Shown in pieces: positions 47,553 through 55,707 of a stretch of DNA of 64,000 nucleotides (its first letter is position 1; each line of letters starts with the position of its first letter). The stretch covers positions 41,079-105,078 of the forward strand of contig JBAVEL010000037.1 in NCBI GenBank assembly GCA_049587715.1, written 5' to 3'. A program made the translations under genes and the position numbers. Source of the DNA: JBAVEL01 sp049587715. GTDB lineage: Bacteria; Bacteroidota; Ignavibacteria; UBA10030; UBA6906. Under the pieces are notes generated by a model. It searched no databases. It was not told where the DNA came from and worked only from the letters and a program-made list of their open reading frames with translations.

Positions 47553-48537
47553 CTGGACATTTGCCGATCCGGAGTTCCTGTACGGGCTCGCGGTACTCCC
47601 GCTCCTCCTCTGGTGGTACCTGAAGCGGAACCGCGCCTCCGCCTCGGATTTCAGGTTCTCCACCCTGCGGGTCTTCGACACGGCGGCCCCCACTGTGCGG
47701 GAACGGCTCCGGCACCTTCCGTTCATACTCCGGATGGCGGTGCTGGCTTGCCTGGTGGCGGCGCTCGCCCGTCCGCAGAGCTCGACGCGGGGCCAGACCG
47801 TCTACGCCGAAGGGATCGACATCGCCCTGGTGCTGGATGTGTCGGGAAGCATGCTCGCCGAGGACCTCCGGCCGAACCGGATCGAAGCGGCCAAGGAGGT
47901 GGCGGCCCGCTTTGTGGACGGGCGGACCAGCGACCGCATCGGGCTGGTGGTCTTTGCGGGCCAGAGCTTCACGCAGTGCCCCCTGACCCTGGACTACGGG
48001 GTCCTGAAGGGACTCCTGCGGGAGGTGGCTCCGGGGATCATCGAGGACGGCACCGCCATCGGCATGGCCGTTGCGCAGGCCGTCAACCGCCTGAGGGAAA
48101 GCCGCTCGGAGAGCAGGGTCATGATTCTGCTCACCGACGGAATCAACAACAGGGGGGAGATCGACCCCCTGACCGCCACGCAGATTGCCCAGACCTACGG
48201 CATCCGGATCTACACGATCGGAGTGGGAACACACGGGCTGGCGCCCTACCCGGTGCAGACCCCCTTCGGGACCCGTTACCGGAATGTTCCGGTGGATGTG
48301 GACGAGAAGACCCTGCGGGAGATCGCCCGGATGACGGGTGCGCGGTATTTCCGGGCCACCGACAACCGTTCCCTCCGCAGGATCTACGGGGAGATTGACG
48401 GGATGGAGAAGACCCGGGTGGAGGTGCGCTCCTATACATCCTATGAGGAGCTCTTCTACCCGTGGGCCCTGCTGGGACTGGCTGTGCTGGCCCTGGAGTG
48501 GATGCTGTCGCTCACCCTTCTGCGGAAGATCCCATGA
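47539..48537 (+). CDS. batA: BatA: VWA-domain membrane protein
   Basis: 332 residues. Two N-terminal helices (about 10-28, 60-78) are followed by a VWA domain with MIDAS D-V-S-G-S (Asp100, Ser102, Ser104) and T-D-G-I-N-N, then a C-terminal helix near 308-328. Metal-dependent protein contacts at the membrane are expected. ATG 47539 lies inside the preceding gene. The pair BatA/BatB in tandem is a hallmark of this operon. Confidence 0.92.
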   Translation: MPVADWTFADPEFLYGLAVLPLLLWWYLKRNRASASDFRFSTLRVFDTAAPTVRERLRHLPFILRMAVLACLVAALARPQSSTRGQTVYAEGIDIALVLDVSGSMLAEDLRPNRIEAAKEVAARFVDGRTSDRIGLVVFAGQSFTQCPLTLDYGVLKGLLREVAPGIIEDGTAIGMAVAQAVNRLRESRSESRVMILLTDGINNRGEIDPLTATQIAQTYGIRIYTIGVGTHGLAPYPVQTPFGTRYRNVPVDVDEKTLREIARMTGARYFRATDNRSLRRIYGEIDGMEKTRVEVRSYTSYEELFYPWALLGLAVLALEWMLSLTLLRKIP

Positions 48538-49583
48538 TAAGGTTCGCGCATCCCGAGTACCTGTACCTTCTGGCCGCCCTTCCCCTCTTTCTGCTGGCGG
48601 CGATGCTCGCCGCCCGCGCCCGGAAGCGGGCGATAGGGCGCTTCGGGGATCCGGCAATGCTGGCCCGCATGGCGGAGGGGGGGAGCAATGCAAAGCGGAG
48701 GGTGCGGTGGGCGCTCCTTGCGGCGGCCTGGACACTGGCGGCGGTGGGAGCGGCCAACCCCCAGGTGGGGACCCGCATGGAGGAAGTGAAACAGGAGGGG
48801 GTGGACCTGTTCATCGCCCTGGATGTCTCGCTCAGCATGAAGGCCGAGGACATCAGGCCGAACCGCCTGGAGAAGGCCCGGCTGGAGATCAGAAACCTCA
48901 TCGGGCGTCTCCGGGGCGACCGCATCGGGCTGGTGGTCTTCGCGGGGGAGGCATATACGCAGTTTCCCCTGACCACCGACTACGGGGCGGCCGCCCTCTT
49001 CCTGGATGCCGTGGACGTGGATGCGGTGCCCGTGCCCGGAACCTCGCTGGGAGCTGCCGTGGACCGGGCCCTGGCTTCTTTCGACTTCGACCTTCCCTCC
49101 ACCAAGGTCCTGGTCCTCATCACAGACGGAGAGAACACCGAGGGCGATGCCTTCCGGGCCGCTCGGGAGGCGGCGCAGAAGGGGGTCCTCCTGTATGCCA
49201 TCGGCATGGGATCCCCTGCGGGGGCTCCGATTCCCGTCACGAATGCGGCAGGCGAGAGGGTGGACTTCAAGCGGGACCGTTCGGACAAGGTGGTGGTGAC
49301 GCGCCTCGACGAGGTTTCCCTCCGGCGGATTGCAGAAACGGGCGGGGGACTCTACGTCCGGGGCACAACGGGCCAGGACGAGCTGGAGGAGATCCATGCG
49401 TCCATCAACGCCCTCCAGAAGAGGGAATTCGGGGCCCGGCGTTTCACCGACTACGAAGACCGCTTCCAGGCATTCCTTGCCGGGGGGATTCTGCTGCTGG
49501 CCCTGGAGGCGGTGCTGGGCGAAAAACGGAGCCGCCTGCTCGCGCTCCTCAGTCCCATCGGAAGGAGGGAGACCGCCGTATGA
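48534..49583 (+). CDS. batB: BatB: VWA-domain membrane protein
   Basis: 349 residues. Helices at about 9-27 and 56-74 precede a VWA domain with MIDAS D-V-S-L-S (Asp97, Ser99, Ser101) and T-D-G-E-N; a C-terminal helix is near 312-330. It is clearly paralogous to BatA (shared G-D-R-I-G-L-V-V-F-A-G core). ATG 48534 overlaps the BatA stop by 4 bases, indicating translational coupling. Confidence 0.92.
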   Translation: MIRFAHPEYLYLLAALPLFLLAAMLAARARKRAIGRFGDPAMLARMAEGGSNAKRRVRWALLAAAWTLAAVGAANPQVGTRMEEVKQEGVDLFIALDVSLSMKAEDIRPNRLEKARLEIRNLIGRLRGDRIGLVVFAGEAYTQFPLTTDYGAAALFLDAVDVDAVPVPGTSLGAAVDRALASFDFDLPSTKVLVLITDGENTEGDAFRAAREAAQKGVLLYAIGMGSPAGAPIPVTNAAGERVDFKRDRSDKVVVTRLDEVSLRRIAETGGGLYVRGTTGQDELEEIHASINALQKREFGARRFTDYEDRFQAFLAGGILLLALEAVLGEKRSRLLALLSPIGRRETAV

Positions 49584-50302
49584 AGAAAGCGCTTGGGGGG
49601 GGGCTGGTGCTTCTCCTCTTCTGTGCCCCCCCCGCTTCCGCCCAGTCCCTCCGCGCACTCATCAACGGGGGGAATGACCTGTACGAAGAAGGCAGGTTCG
49701 CCGACGCCGAGCGGAGCTACCGGAAGGCCCTGGAGAGGGAGAACACGCTGGTGCAGGGCCGCTTCAACCTCGGGGACGCCCTCGCCAGGCAGGGACGGCA
49801 CGATGAGGCAATCCGGGAGTTCGAGGCCGCCGCGCAAACGGCCGCGGAGCCCCGGACCCGCGCGCACGCCTGGCACAATATCGGCAACTCCTTCATGGAG
49901 CAGCAGAAGTACAGGGAGGCCGCGGGCGCCTACAGCGAGGCCCTGAAGCGGAACCCCCACGATATGGAGACAAAGTACAATCTCTCCTATGCCCTCCGGA
50001 GAATGCAGACGCAGGCCGGGAACCCCGAGCAGCAGGAAGGCGGCGGGGAGAGCCGGCAGGGGGAGAAGGACCGGCAGGAGGGGCAGAAGCAGGATCAGGG
50101 AGGGAAGGAGCCCGAAGAGGGCGGGGGATCAGAGGAGAGGGATGGTCGCTCCCCCGGGGAGCAGGCCGGGGAGAGGGAGCAGAGCATCTCCCGGAAAGAC
50201 GCAGAGCGCATCCTGGAAGTCCTGAAGAACAGCGAACGGGATGTGCAGAAGAAGATCCGGGCCCGGAAGGCCGTCCGGGCCCGCTCGGAGAAGGACTGGT
50301 AG
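49580..50302 (+). CDS. batC: BatC: TPR protein
   Basis: 240 residues. A signal peptide ends near A-S-A-Q (22). Three TPR-like units span about 30-140 (A-D-A-E-R-S-Y-R-K-A-L-E, H-D-E-A-I-R-E-F-E-A-A, A-A-G-A-Y-S-E-A-L-K-R-N-P). The C-terminal 100 residues are very Gln/Glu/Gly-rich and low complexity. A periplasmic scaffold in the Bat complex is likely. ATG 49580 overlaps the BatB stop. Confidence 0.88.
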   Translation: MKKALGGGLVLLLFCAPPASAQSLRALINGGNDLYEEGRFADAERSYRKALERENTLVQGRFNLGDALARQGRHDEAIREFEAAAQTAAEPRTRAHAWHNIGNSFMEQQKYREAAGAYSEALKRNPHDMETKYNLSYALRRMQTQAGNPEQQEGGGESRQGEKDRQEGQKQDQGGKEPEEGGGSEERDGRSPGEQAGEREQSISRKDAERILEVLKNSERDVQKKIRARKAVRARSEKDW

Positions 50303-50305
50303 GTC

Positions 50306-52111
50306 ATGAACACACGGAGGGTGTGCGTGTGTGTGCTTGCGGCGGCCCTTGCGGCCGGCGCAACGGTTGCGCGCTCAGCCGATGCGACCTTCGAGGCGAG
50401 CGTGGACAGGAATCAGGTGGCGCTCGGGGAGCAGTTCTCGCTCTCCTTCGTGCTCGGCAACGCCGGGATGGGGGGAGGAAAGAACCTGCAGCTCCCCGAT
50501 CTGAGCCGGTTCCACATCATGGCGGGCCCCAACCAGTCCTCCAGCATGCAGTTTGTCAACGGCGCGGTGTCCTCCTCCGTCTCGTATGCCTATGTGCTCC
50601 AGCCGAAGGAGCCGGGCAGGTTCACGATTGGAGCGGCCTCCATCGAGGTTTCAGGGAGCGTGCTGCGGTCGCAGCCCCTCACGATCGAGGTGGTGCAGGG
50701 AGCGGGGCGCTCCTCCCCCCCGGCAGGCCCGCAGGGAGGAGGCGGCGGGGCGGAATCCCAGCTGGAGGGGAACATCTTCCTCCGTGCCTCCGTGGACCGG
50801 AGCCGCCTCATCCAGGGGGAGCAGGTGAACCTGACCTTCAAACTCTACACCCGCGTCTCCGTCAGCAACTATGCAGTCCAGAAGAACCCCGCCATGAAGG
50901 GGTTCTGGGGCGAGGACGTGGAGAACCCCCGGAACATCACCCTCGCCACGGAGACCGTGGACGGCAGGCAGTACCGGGTGGGTGTTATCCGGAAGATGGC
51001 GCTCTTCCCCACCCAGTCGGGCGATCTGGAAATCAGCCCCATGGAAGTGCAGGCGACCGTCCAGGTGCAGTCCCGCCGGCTCTTCGACCCCTTGGATTCC
51101 TTCTTCCAGGATCCGTTCGGCCGCACCGTCAACACGACTGTCGCGAGCGAGCCCCTGAAAATCCGCGTGGATCCCCTCCCGGGGGGAGCCCCCGCGGGCT
51201 TCGGGGGAGCCGTGGGACGGTTCGCCATGAGCACCGAGACCGACCGGAAGACCGTCCGGGCGGATGAACCCGTCAGCCTCCGGATCACGATCAGCGGGGC
51301 CGGGAACCTGAAACTCCTGGAGTCCCCGGCGGTGGAGTTTCCCCCCGACTTCGAGCAGTACGCCCCGAAGGTGACCGAGAACATCACCCGCCGGGAGGGG
51401 AAGATCGCCGGAAGCAAGACATTCGAGTACCTCATGATCCCCCGCTATCCGGGACGGAAGACCCTGCGTCCGGTGACGTTTGTCTTCTTCGACCCGGCGC
51501 GCGGGGAGTATGTCACGCTCCGGTCGGCTCCCCTGGAACTCACCGTGGAGCCGGGAGCCGCCCCCCGGGCGGAGTCTTCCCCGGGAGACCGGCGCGAAGA
51601 CGTGACCCTGCTCAGCCGCGATATCCGCTATATCCGGCTGGCCGACGACGGCCTCCGGCGGAAGGGGGAGTATGTGTACAGGGACCCGCTGTTTCTTCTT
51701 CTGCTCGCCCTGCCGGCGGGGGGATGGGCTGCGGCCTTTGTGGCGGCCCGGAAAAGGAGAGAAGAGCGGAGCGATGAGGCCGGCACCAGGAGCCGGAAGG
51801 CCTACCGGACGGCCCGCCGGCGGTTGAGGGAGGCGGGGACGGCGGAGGTCTCCTCTTGTGTGGCCCGGGCGCTCTGGACCTACCTGGGGGACCGGCTGGG
51901 GATTCCGCCCGCCGAGATGTCCCTGGAGAGGGCCGCCGCGGAGCTGGAAGCGCGGTCCCGGGATCCGGGGGCGGCTGCGGCACTGAGGGAGCTCCTGGAG
52001 CGGTGTGAGCAGGAGAGGTTCGCCCCTCCTGCTTCCGGGTCCGCCGCCGGGCGGCAAAGGACCGATGAGGCGCGCCGGGTGCTGGATCGGATTGAAAGGA
52101 GCCTCCCGTGA
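50306..52111 (+). CDS. batD: BatD: oxygen-tolerance protein with Ig-like domains
   Basis: 601 residues. After the signal peptide (ends near A-R-S-A-D) there are repeated beta-sandwich domains; the opening F-E-A-S-V-D-R-N-Q-V-A-L-G-E-Q-F and Y-A-Y-V-L-Q-P-K-E-P-G are BatD family features. A helix near 467-488 leads to a cytoplasmic tail of about 110 residues with helical A-R-R-R-L-R-E-A-G-T. In Bacteroides the Bat operon contributes to oxygen tolerance; the exact role of BatD is unknown. Confidence 0.92.
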   Translation: MNTRRVCVCVLAAALAAGATVARSADATFEASVDRNQVALGEQFSLSFVLGNAGMGGGKNLQLPDLSRFHIMAGPNQSSSMQFVNGAVSSSVSYAYVLQPKEPGRFTIGAASIEVSGSVLRSQPLTIEVVQGAGRSSPPAGPQGGGGGAESQLEGNIFLRASVDRSRLIQGEQVNLTFKLYTRVSVSNYAVQKNPAMKGFWGEDVENPRNITLATETVDGRQYRVGVIRKMALFPTQSGDLEISPMEVQATVQVQSRRLFDPLDSFFQDPFGRTVNTTVASEPLKIRVDPLPGGAPAGFGGAVGRFAMSTETDRKTVRADEPVSLRITISGAGNLKLLESPAVEFPPDFEQYAPKVTENITRREGKIAGSKTFEYLMIPRYPGRKTLRPVTFVFFDPARGEYVTLRSAPLELTVEPGAAPRAESSPGDRREDVTLLSRDIRYIRLADDGLRRKGEYVYRDPLFLLLLALPAGGWAAAFVAARKRREERSDEAGTRSRKAYRTARRRLREAGTAEVSSCVARALWTYLGDRLGIPPAEMSLERAAAELEARSRDPGAAAALRELLERCEQERFAPPASGSAAGRQRTDEARRVLDRIERSLP

Positions 52112-52860
52112 AGCTTCGTCTTATCCTGCTTCTGATCGCGGCGGCCTCCGGAGCGGTGGCAGGGGCGCCCGAGGATGTCTTCGAACAGGGAAACCGCCTC
52201 TACCGGGAGGGGCGCATGGAGGAGGCGCGCGGCCATTATGAGCGGCTCGTGGCGGAGGGGTATGAAAGCGCCTCCCTCTTCTTCAACCTCGGCAACGCCT
52301 GTTACAGGATGGGGGATCTGCCGCGGGCCATCCTTCACTATGAGCGGGCCAGACGACTGGCGCCGGGCGACGAGGATATTCTCCATAACCTCCAGCTTGC
52401 CTCCCAGCAGGTGCCCGACAGGATCGAAGAGATGCCGCGCCTGGCTCTGGAGGAATACCGGGACGAGGTGGACGCCCGTCTGACGGCCGATGCCCGGACC
52501 TGGCTGGCCTACGGGTTTCTCGCGGCCTCGGCGGGCTGCTACGGCGCATTCCTTCTGGCGGGGGGATACCGGACGCGCAGGATGCTCTTCTTCGGCGGGG
52601 GGGCGGCCGCCGCGCTGTGTGTGCTGTTCCTCGCCCTCACAATCCTGAAGATCCGTGTGGAGGGCCGCGCCGAGACGGCGGTGGTTACCGCGGGGCTGAC
52701 CACGCTCAAGAACTCCCCCGAGGAGGGGAGCACCGATGCGTTCGTGCTGCACGGAGGCGCCAAGGTCCGGATCCTGAACCGCGTGGGGGATTGGATGGAG
52801 GTTCGCATCGCGGACGGGAAGGTGGGCTGGATGCCGGCAGCCGACGCGGAGGCCCTCTGA
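52108..52860 (+). CDS. batE: BatE: TPR and SH3-like membrane protein
   Basis: 250 residues. The signal peptide or N-terminal helix leads to two TPR units (about 23-90: A-R-x-H-Y-E-R-L-V, R-A-I-L-H-Y-E-R-A-R-R-L-A-P), two helices (about 130-150 and 158-178) and a C-terminal SH3-like domain with G-D-W-M-E-V-R-I-A-D-G-K-V-G-W-M. Starts with GTG at 52108, overlapping the BatD stop by 4 bases. It is the last gene of the operon and is followed by a GC-rich hairpin. Confidence 0.85.
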   Translation: MKLRLILLLIAAASGAVAGAPEDVFEQGNRLYREGRMEEARGHYERLVAEGYESASLFFNLGNACYRMGDLPRAILHYERARRLAPGDEDILHNLQLASQQVPDRIEEMPRLALEEYRDEVDARLTADARTWLAYGFLAASAGCYGAFLLAGGYRTRRMLFFGGGAAAALCVLFLALTILKIRVEGRAETAVVTAGLTTLKNSPEEGSTDAFVLHGGAKVRILNRVGDWMEVRIADGKVGWMPAADAEAL

Positions 52861-52893
52861 CGGGGGCGGAATCCATGGAATTTTTTCGCCCCC
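52861..52893 (+). terminator. hairpin between the Bat operon and the E1 gene
   Basis: GGGGGCG pairs with CGCCCCC around an 18-base loop that contains a run of six T. It could terminate the Bat transcript or attenuate read-through into the E1 gene; the T residues are inside the loop rather than after the stem, so the terminator reading is not firm. Confidence 0.4.
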
Positions 52894-52948
52894 CCGGTTG
52901 TTGGATGGAGGGAGAAAAACGGGGCGGCCGGGACGGAACACACCTGAC

Positions 52949-55042
52949 ATGATGGAACACAAAGGCGCCGCACCCTCTCCGGACCCCGTTCCGGAGATGA
53001 AACACCTGGATGACCTTGGCCTCCGCCCCGGGCGGGAGACCCTGCTTGGGTGGTACGAGCTGGTGCACCTGGGCCGCATGCTCGACACCAGGGCCGACGG
53101 CTACGTCCGGCAGGGGCGGGGGTGGTCGTACCACGCCTCCTTCGCCGGTCACGACGGCATCCAGCTTGCTCTCGGGCTTGCCTTCCGGCAGGGAAGGGAC
53201 TTCCTCTTTCCCTATTACCGGGACCTGCTCACGTGTCTTGCGGCCGGCATCACCCCCGAAGAGATCATCATGAACGGTCTGTCCAAGGCCGGAGACGTGG
53301 CCTCGGGGGGCAGGCATATGAGCAACCACTTTGCCAAGCCCTCCCTGCGGATCCAGAATGTCTCCTCCGCAACGGGCAACCACGCGCTGCATGCCTCCGG
53401 GCTGGCGCGGGCGGTGCGGCGCCACGGAACGGACGAGATCGCCTACGCAAGCTTCGGGGATTCCTCCGCCTCCGAGGGATACGTCTTCGAAGCGATTGCG
53501 GGGGCGGCCCGGGAGACCCTGGGAGTGATCTTCGTCATCCAGAACAACCGGTACGGGATCTCCGTCCCCATCGAGGAGAACTCGGTCAGCCCCTGTGTGG
53601 CCGACAACTTCTCGGGTCTGCGGAACCTCGCCGTCGTCCGCTGTGACGGCACAAACGTGTTCGACTCCCGGCGGGGCATGGAGGAGGCGATGGCCTACGT
53701 GCGGAGCGGGTCCGGGCCCGCCATCGTCCACGCAGACTGCGTCCGCATCCACGCCCACAGCAACTCCGACAGGCACGAGTTGTACCGCTCCCCCGAAGAG
53801 CTGGCCGCGGCGCGCACACGCGATCCCCTTCCCCGCCTCCGGGCCTATCTGCTGGGGCAGGAAGGAGTCGCGGAAGCCGACATACGCCGGATCGAGGAGC
53901 GCAACGGCGCCCTCCTGGAAGAGGCTGCCGCGCGGGCGGAGGCGGGCCCGGATCCGGATCCCGGGACCGTGAAGCGCTTCCTCCTCCCCGGGGAAGTCCT
54001 TCCGCGGGGAGCCGTTACAGAACCGCTCTCCCCCCCCGACCTGACCCGCCAGCCCACCCTGCGGGAGGCCATCAATGAGACCCTGAAGGAGGAGTTCCGG
54101 TTGAATCCCCGCACCTATCTCTGGGGTCAGGACGTGGCCTCGCGGGAAAAGGGGGGTGTCTTCAACCTGACCAAGGGGATGCAGCAGGAGTTCGGGCGGG
54201 AGAGGGTGTTCAATGCCCCGATCGCCGAGGACTTCATTCTGGGCACGGCCAACGGGTTCAGCCGCTATGCGGAGGACATCCGGGTGGTTGTGGAGGGAGC
54301 CCAGTTCGCCGACTACTTCTGGCCGGCGATGGAGCAGCTGATCGAGTGTTCCCACGACTACTACCGCTCCAACGGGCAATTCGTGCCCAACATCCTGATC
54401 CGCCTCGCCTCGGGGGGGTACATCGGCGGGGGGCTGTATCACTCGCAGAACCTGGAGGCCGTGTTTACCTCCCTGCCCGGACTCCGGGTGGTGGTCCCCG
54501 CCTTCGCGGATGACGCAATCGGGATGCTCCGCGCGGCGCTGAGGAACCGGGGTGTGACACTCTTCCTGGAGCCCAAGTTCCTCTACAACCAGTTCTTTGC
54601 CAAGGCCCCCCATCCGGGGCCGGACTTCTACGTGCCGTTCGGGAAGGCGCGGATCCGCAGGGAGGGGACGGACCTCACCCTGGTCTCCTACGGTACGACG
54701 GTGCACTGGTGTCTGCGCGCGGCCCAGGCGCTCTCGGGAGAAGGGCACAGCGTGGAGGTGGTGGATCTCCGCTCTCTTGCTCCCTGGGACAAGGATACGG
54801 TCCTGGCCAGCGTGAAAAAGACGGGCAGACTCCTGGTTGTCCACGAGGACAAGCTTACCGGAGGGTTCGGGGGGGAGGTGGCGGCCTATGTGGGGGAGCA
54901 TGCCTTCCGACACCTGGACGCACCCGTAACCCGCATCGGATCAAGGGATACGCCGGTTCCCTTCTCCCGGATACTGGAGCAGGCCGTCCTTCTCCAGGAG
55001 AAGAAGGTGACGGAGGCCGCCCGGCGGCTTCTCTCATTCTGA
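52949..55042 (+). CDS. fused alpha-beta E1 component of a 2-oxo acid dehydrogenase
   Basis: 697 residues: E1-alpha about 15-350 and E1-beta about 365-697 in one chain. The thiamine-diphosphate motif is G-D-S-S-A-S-E-G at 170-177 with N-N at 199-200. Alpha also has G-G-R-H-M-S-N-H-F near 120. The beta half starts T-L-R-E-A-I-N-E-T-L-K-E and has E-G-A-Q-F-A-D-Y and the C-terminal H-E-D pattern. Branched-chain 2-oxo acids are the most likely substrate, but pyruvate or acetoin cannot be excluded. No E2 or E3 gene is nearby. Starts 52949 or 52952 are both possible. It is the only central-metabolism gene in this stretch. Confidence 0.9.
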   Translation: MMEHKGAAPSPDPVPEMKHLDDLGLRPGRETLLGWYELVHLGRMLDTRADGYVRQGRGWSYHASFAGHDGIQLALGLAFRQGRDFLFPYYRDLLTCLAAGITPEEIIMNGLSKAGDVASGGRHMSNHFAKPSLRIQNVSSATGNHALHASGLARAVRRHGTDEIAYASFGDSSASEGYVFEAIAGAARETLGVIFVIQNNRYGISVPIEENSVSPCVADNFSGLRNLAVVRCDGTNVFDSRRGMEEAMAYVRSGSGPAIVHADCVRIHAHSNSDRHELYRSPEELAAARTRDPLPRLRAYLLGQEGVAEADIRRIEERNGALLEEAAARAEAGPDPDPGTVKRFLLPGEVLPRGAVTEPLSPPDLTRQPTLREAINETLKEEFRLNPRTYLWGQDVASREKGGVFNLTKGMQQEFGRERVFNAPIAEDFILGTANGFSRYAEDIRVVVEGAQFADYFWPAMEQLIECSHDYYRSNGQFVPNILIRLASGGYIGGGLYHSQNLEAVFTSLPGLRVVVPAFADDAIGMLRAALRNRGVTLFLEPKFLYNQFFAKAPHPGPDFYVPFGKARIRREGTDLTLVSYGTTVHWCLRAAQALSGEGHSVEVVDLRSLAPWDKDTVLASVKKTGRLLVVHEDKLTGGFGGEVAAYVGEHAFRHLDAPVTRIGSRDTPVPFSRILEQAVLLQEKKVTEAARRLLSF

Positions 55043-55061
55043 GCGGTGGGTCCGATTCCGG

Positions 55062-55090
55062 TTGACTTTTAACTCTTTGTTTGCTATATG
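55062..55090 (+). promoter_or_regulatory. strong sigma-70 promoter for the DksA/TraR-like gene
   Basis: TTGACT, 17-base spacer, TATATG in an unusually AT-rich segment; about 84 bases before ATG 55174. Confidence 0.75.
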
Positions 55091-55173
55091 CCTTTAGGTT
55101 GCGGCACTTAAGAAAGTGCTTGAGCCCAGGGGGGCACAACCGAAGTCGGAAAACCCTATCGAGGGAGGTTGCC

Positions 55174-55521
55174 ATGCGCAAGAGCATGCAGAAGATGCGC
55201 CGGCTTGTCCTCTCAAAGCTCTTTGACCATCTGGAGCAGAACTACTCGGTGGATCAATCCCGGGAGTCATTCCTCTCGGGCAATCCCGACAACCACCTGA
55301 TCGACATGGTTCTCTCCTTCAAGAGCGACCCTCACCTGGAGGAACTCAGGAGCGCGCTCGACCGCCTGCAGGAAGGGTCCTTCGGAACCTGTCTCTCATG
55401 CAAGGGCTGGATAGAGCAACGGCTCCTGGATGAGGATCCCGCCCGGAGACTCTGCGGGGAATGCGACAGGGAGATTGTCCATTCCTCCCTCCATCTCCAC
55501 GTGGAAGGGATGCACGCATAG
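55174..55521 (+). CDS. DksA/TraR-type C4 zinc-finger protein
   Basis: 115 residues. The N terminus is basic and helical; the C-terminal half has F-G-T-C-L-S-C-K-G-W-I and C-G-E-C-D, so four cysteines in the C-x2-C ... C-x2-C zinc finger of the DksA/TraR family. The D-x-x-D-x-A tip motif of true DksA is not visible, so it may be a TraR-like regulator that binds RNA polymerase, or a related zinc ribbon. GAGGGAGG precedes ATG 55174. The strong AT-rich promoter suggests high or stress-related expression. Confidence 0.82.
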   Translation: MRKSMQKMRRLVLSKLFDHLEQNYSVDQSRESFLSGNPDNHLIDMVLSFKSDPHLEELRSALDRLQEGSFGTCLSCKGWIEQRLLDEDPARRLCGECDREIVHSSLHLHVEGMHA

Positions 55522-55531
55522 GGCTTCTGGT

Positions 55532-55563
55532 GCGCTGAGTTCCCCGGGGAGGGGGCTCAGCGC
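55532..55563 (+). terminator. hairpin after the DksA/TraR-like gene
   Basis: GCGCTGAG (55532-55539) with CTCAGCGC (55556-55563), 8 perfect pairs, 16-base loop, 10 bases after the stop; no T-tract follows. Confidence 0.45.
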
Positions 55564-55653
55564 GACCTCCGGCGTGTCCCCTCCTGCCCACTATTCTGTA
55601 CAGGTGGTCTCCCGCTTCACCCCTGTTTCCCCCCTTTTCCTGCACACTCCATC

Positions 55654-55669
55654 TGGCACATGGGTTGAA
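55654..55669 (+). promoter_or_regulatory. possible degenerate sigma-54 site before the DUF6600 gene
   Basis: TGGCACATGGGTTGAA has TGGCAC exactly and the right GG-N10 spacing, but the -12 dinucleotide is GA (55667-55668) instead of GC. Predicted start near 55680, 28 bases before ATG 55708. Confidence 0.35.
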
Positions 55670-55707
55670 CTGCCTCTTGTGTGGCCAACAACGAAAGGGG
55701 CACAGTC

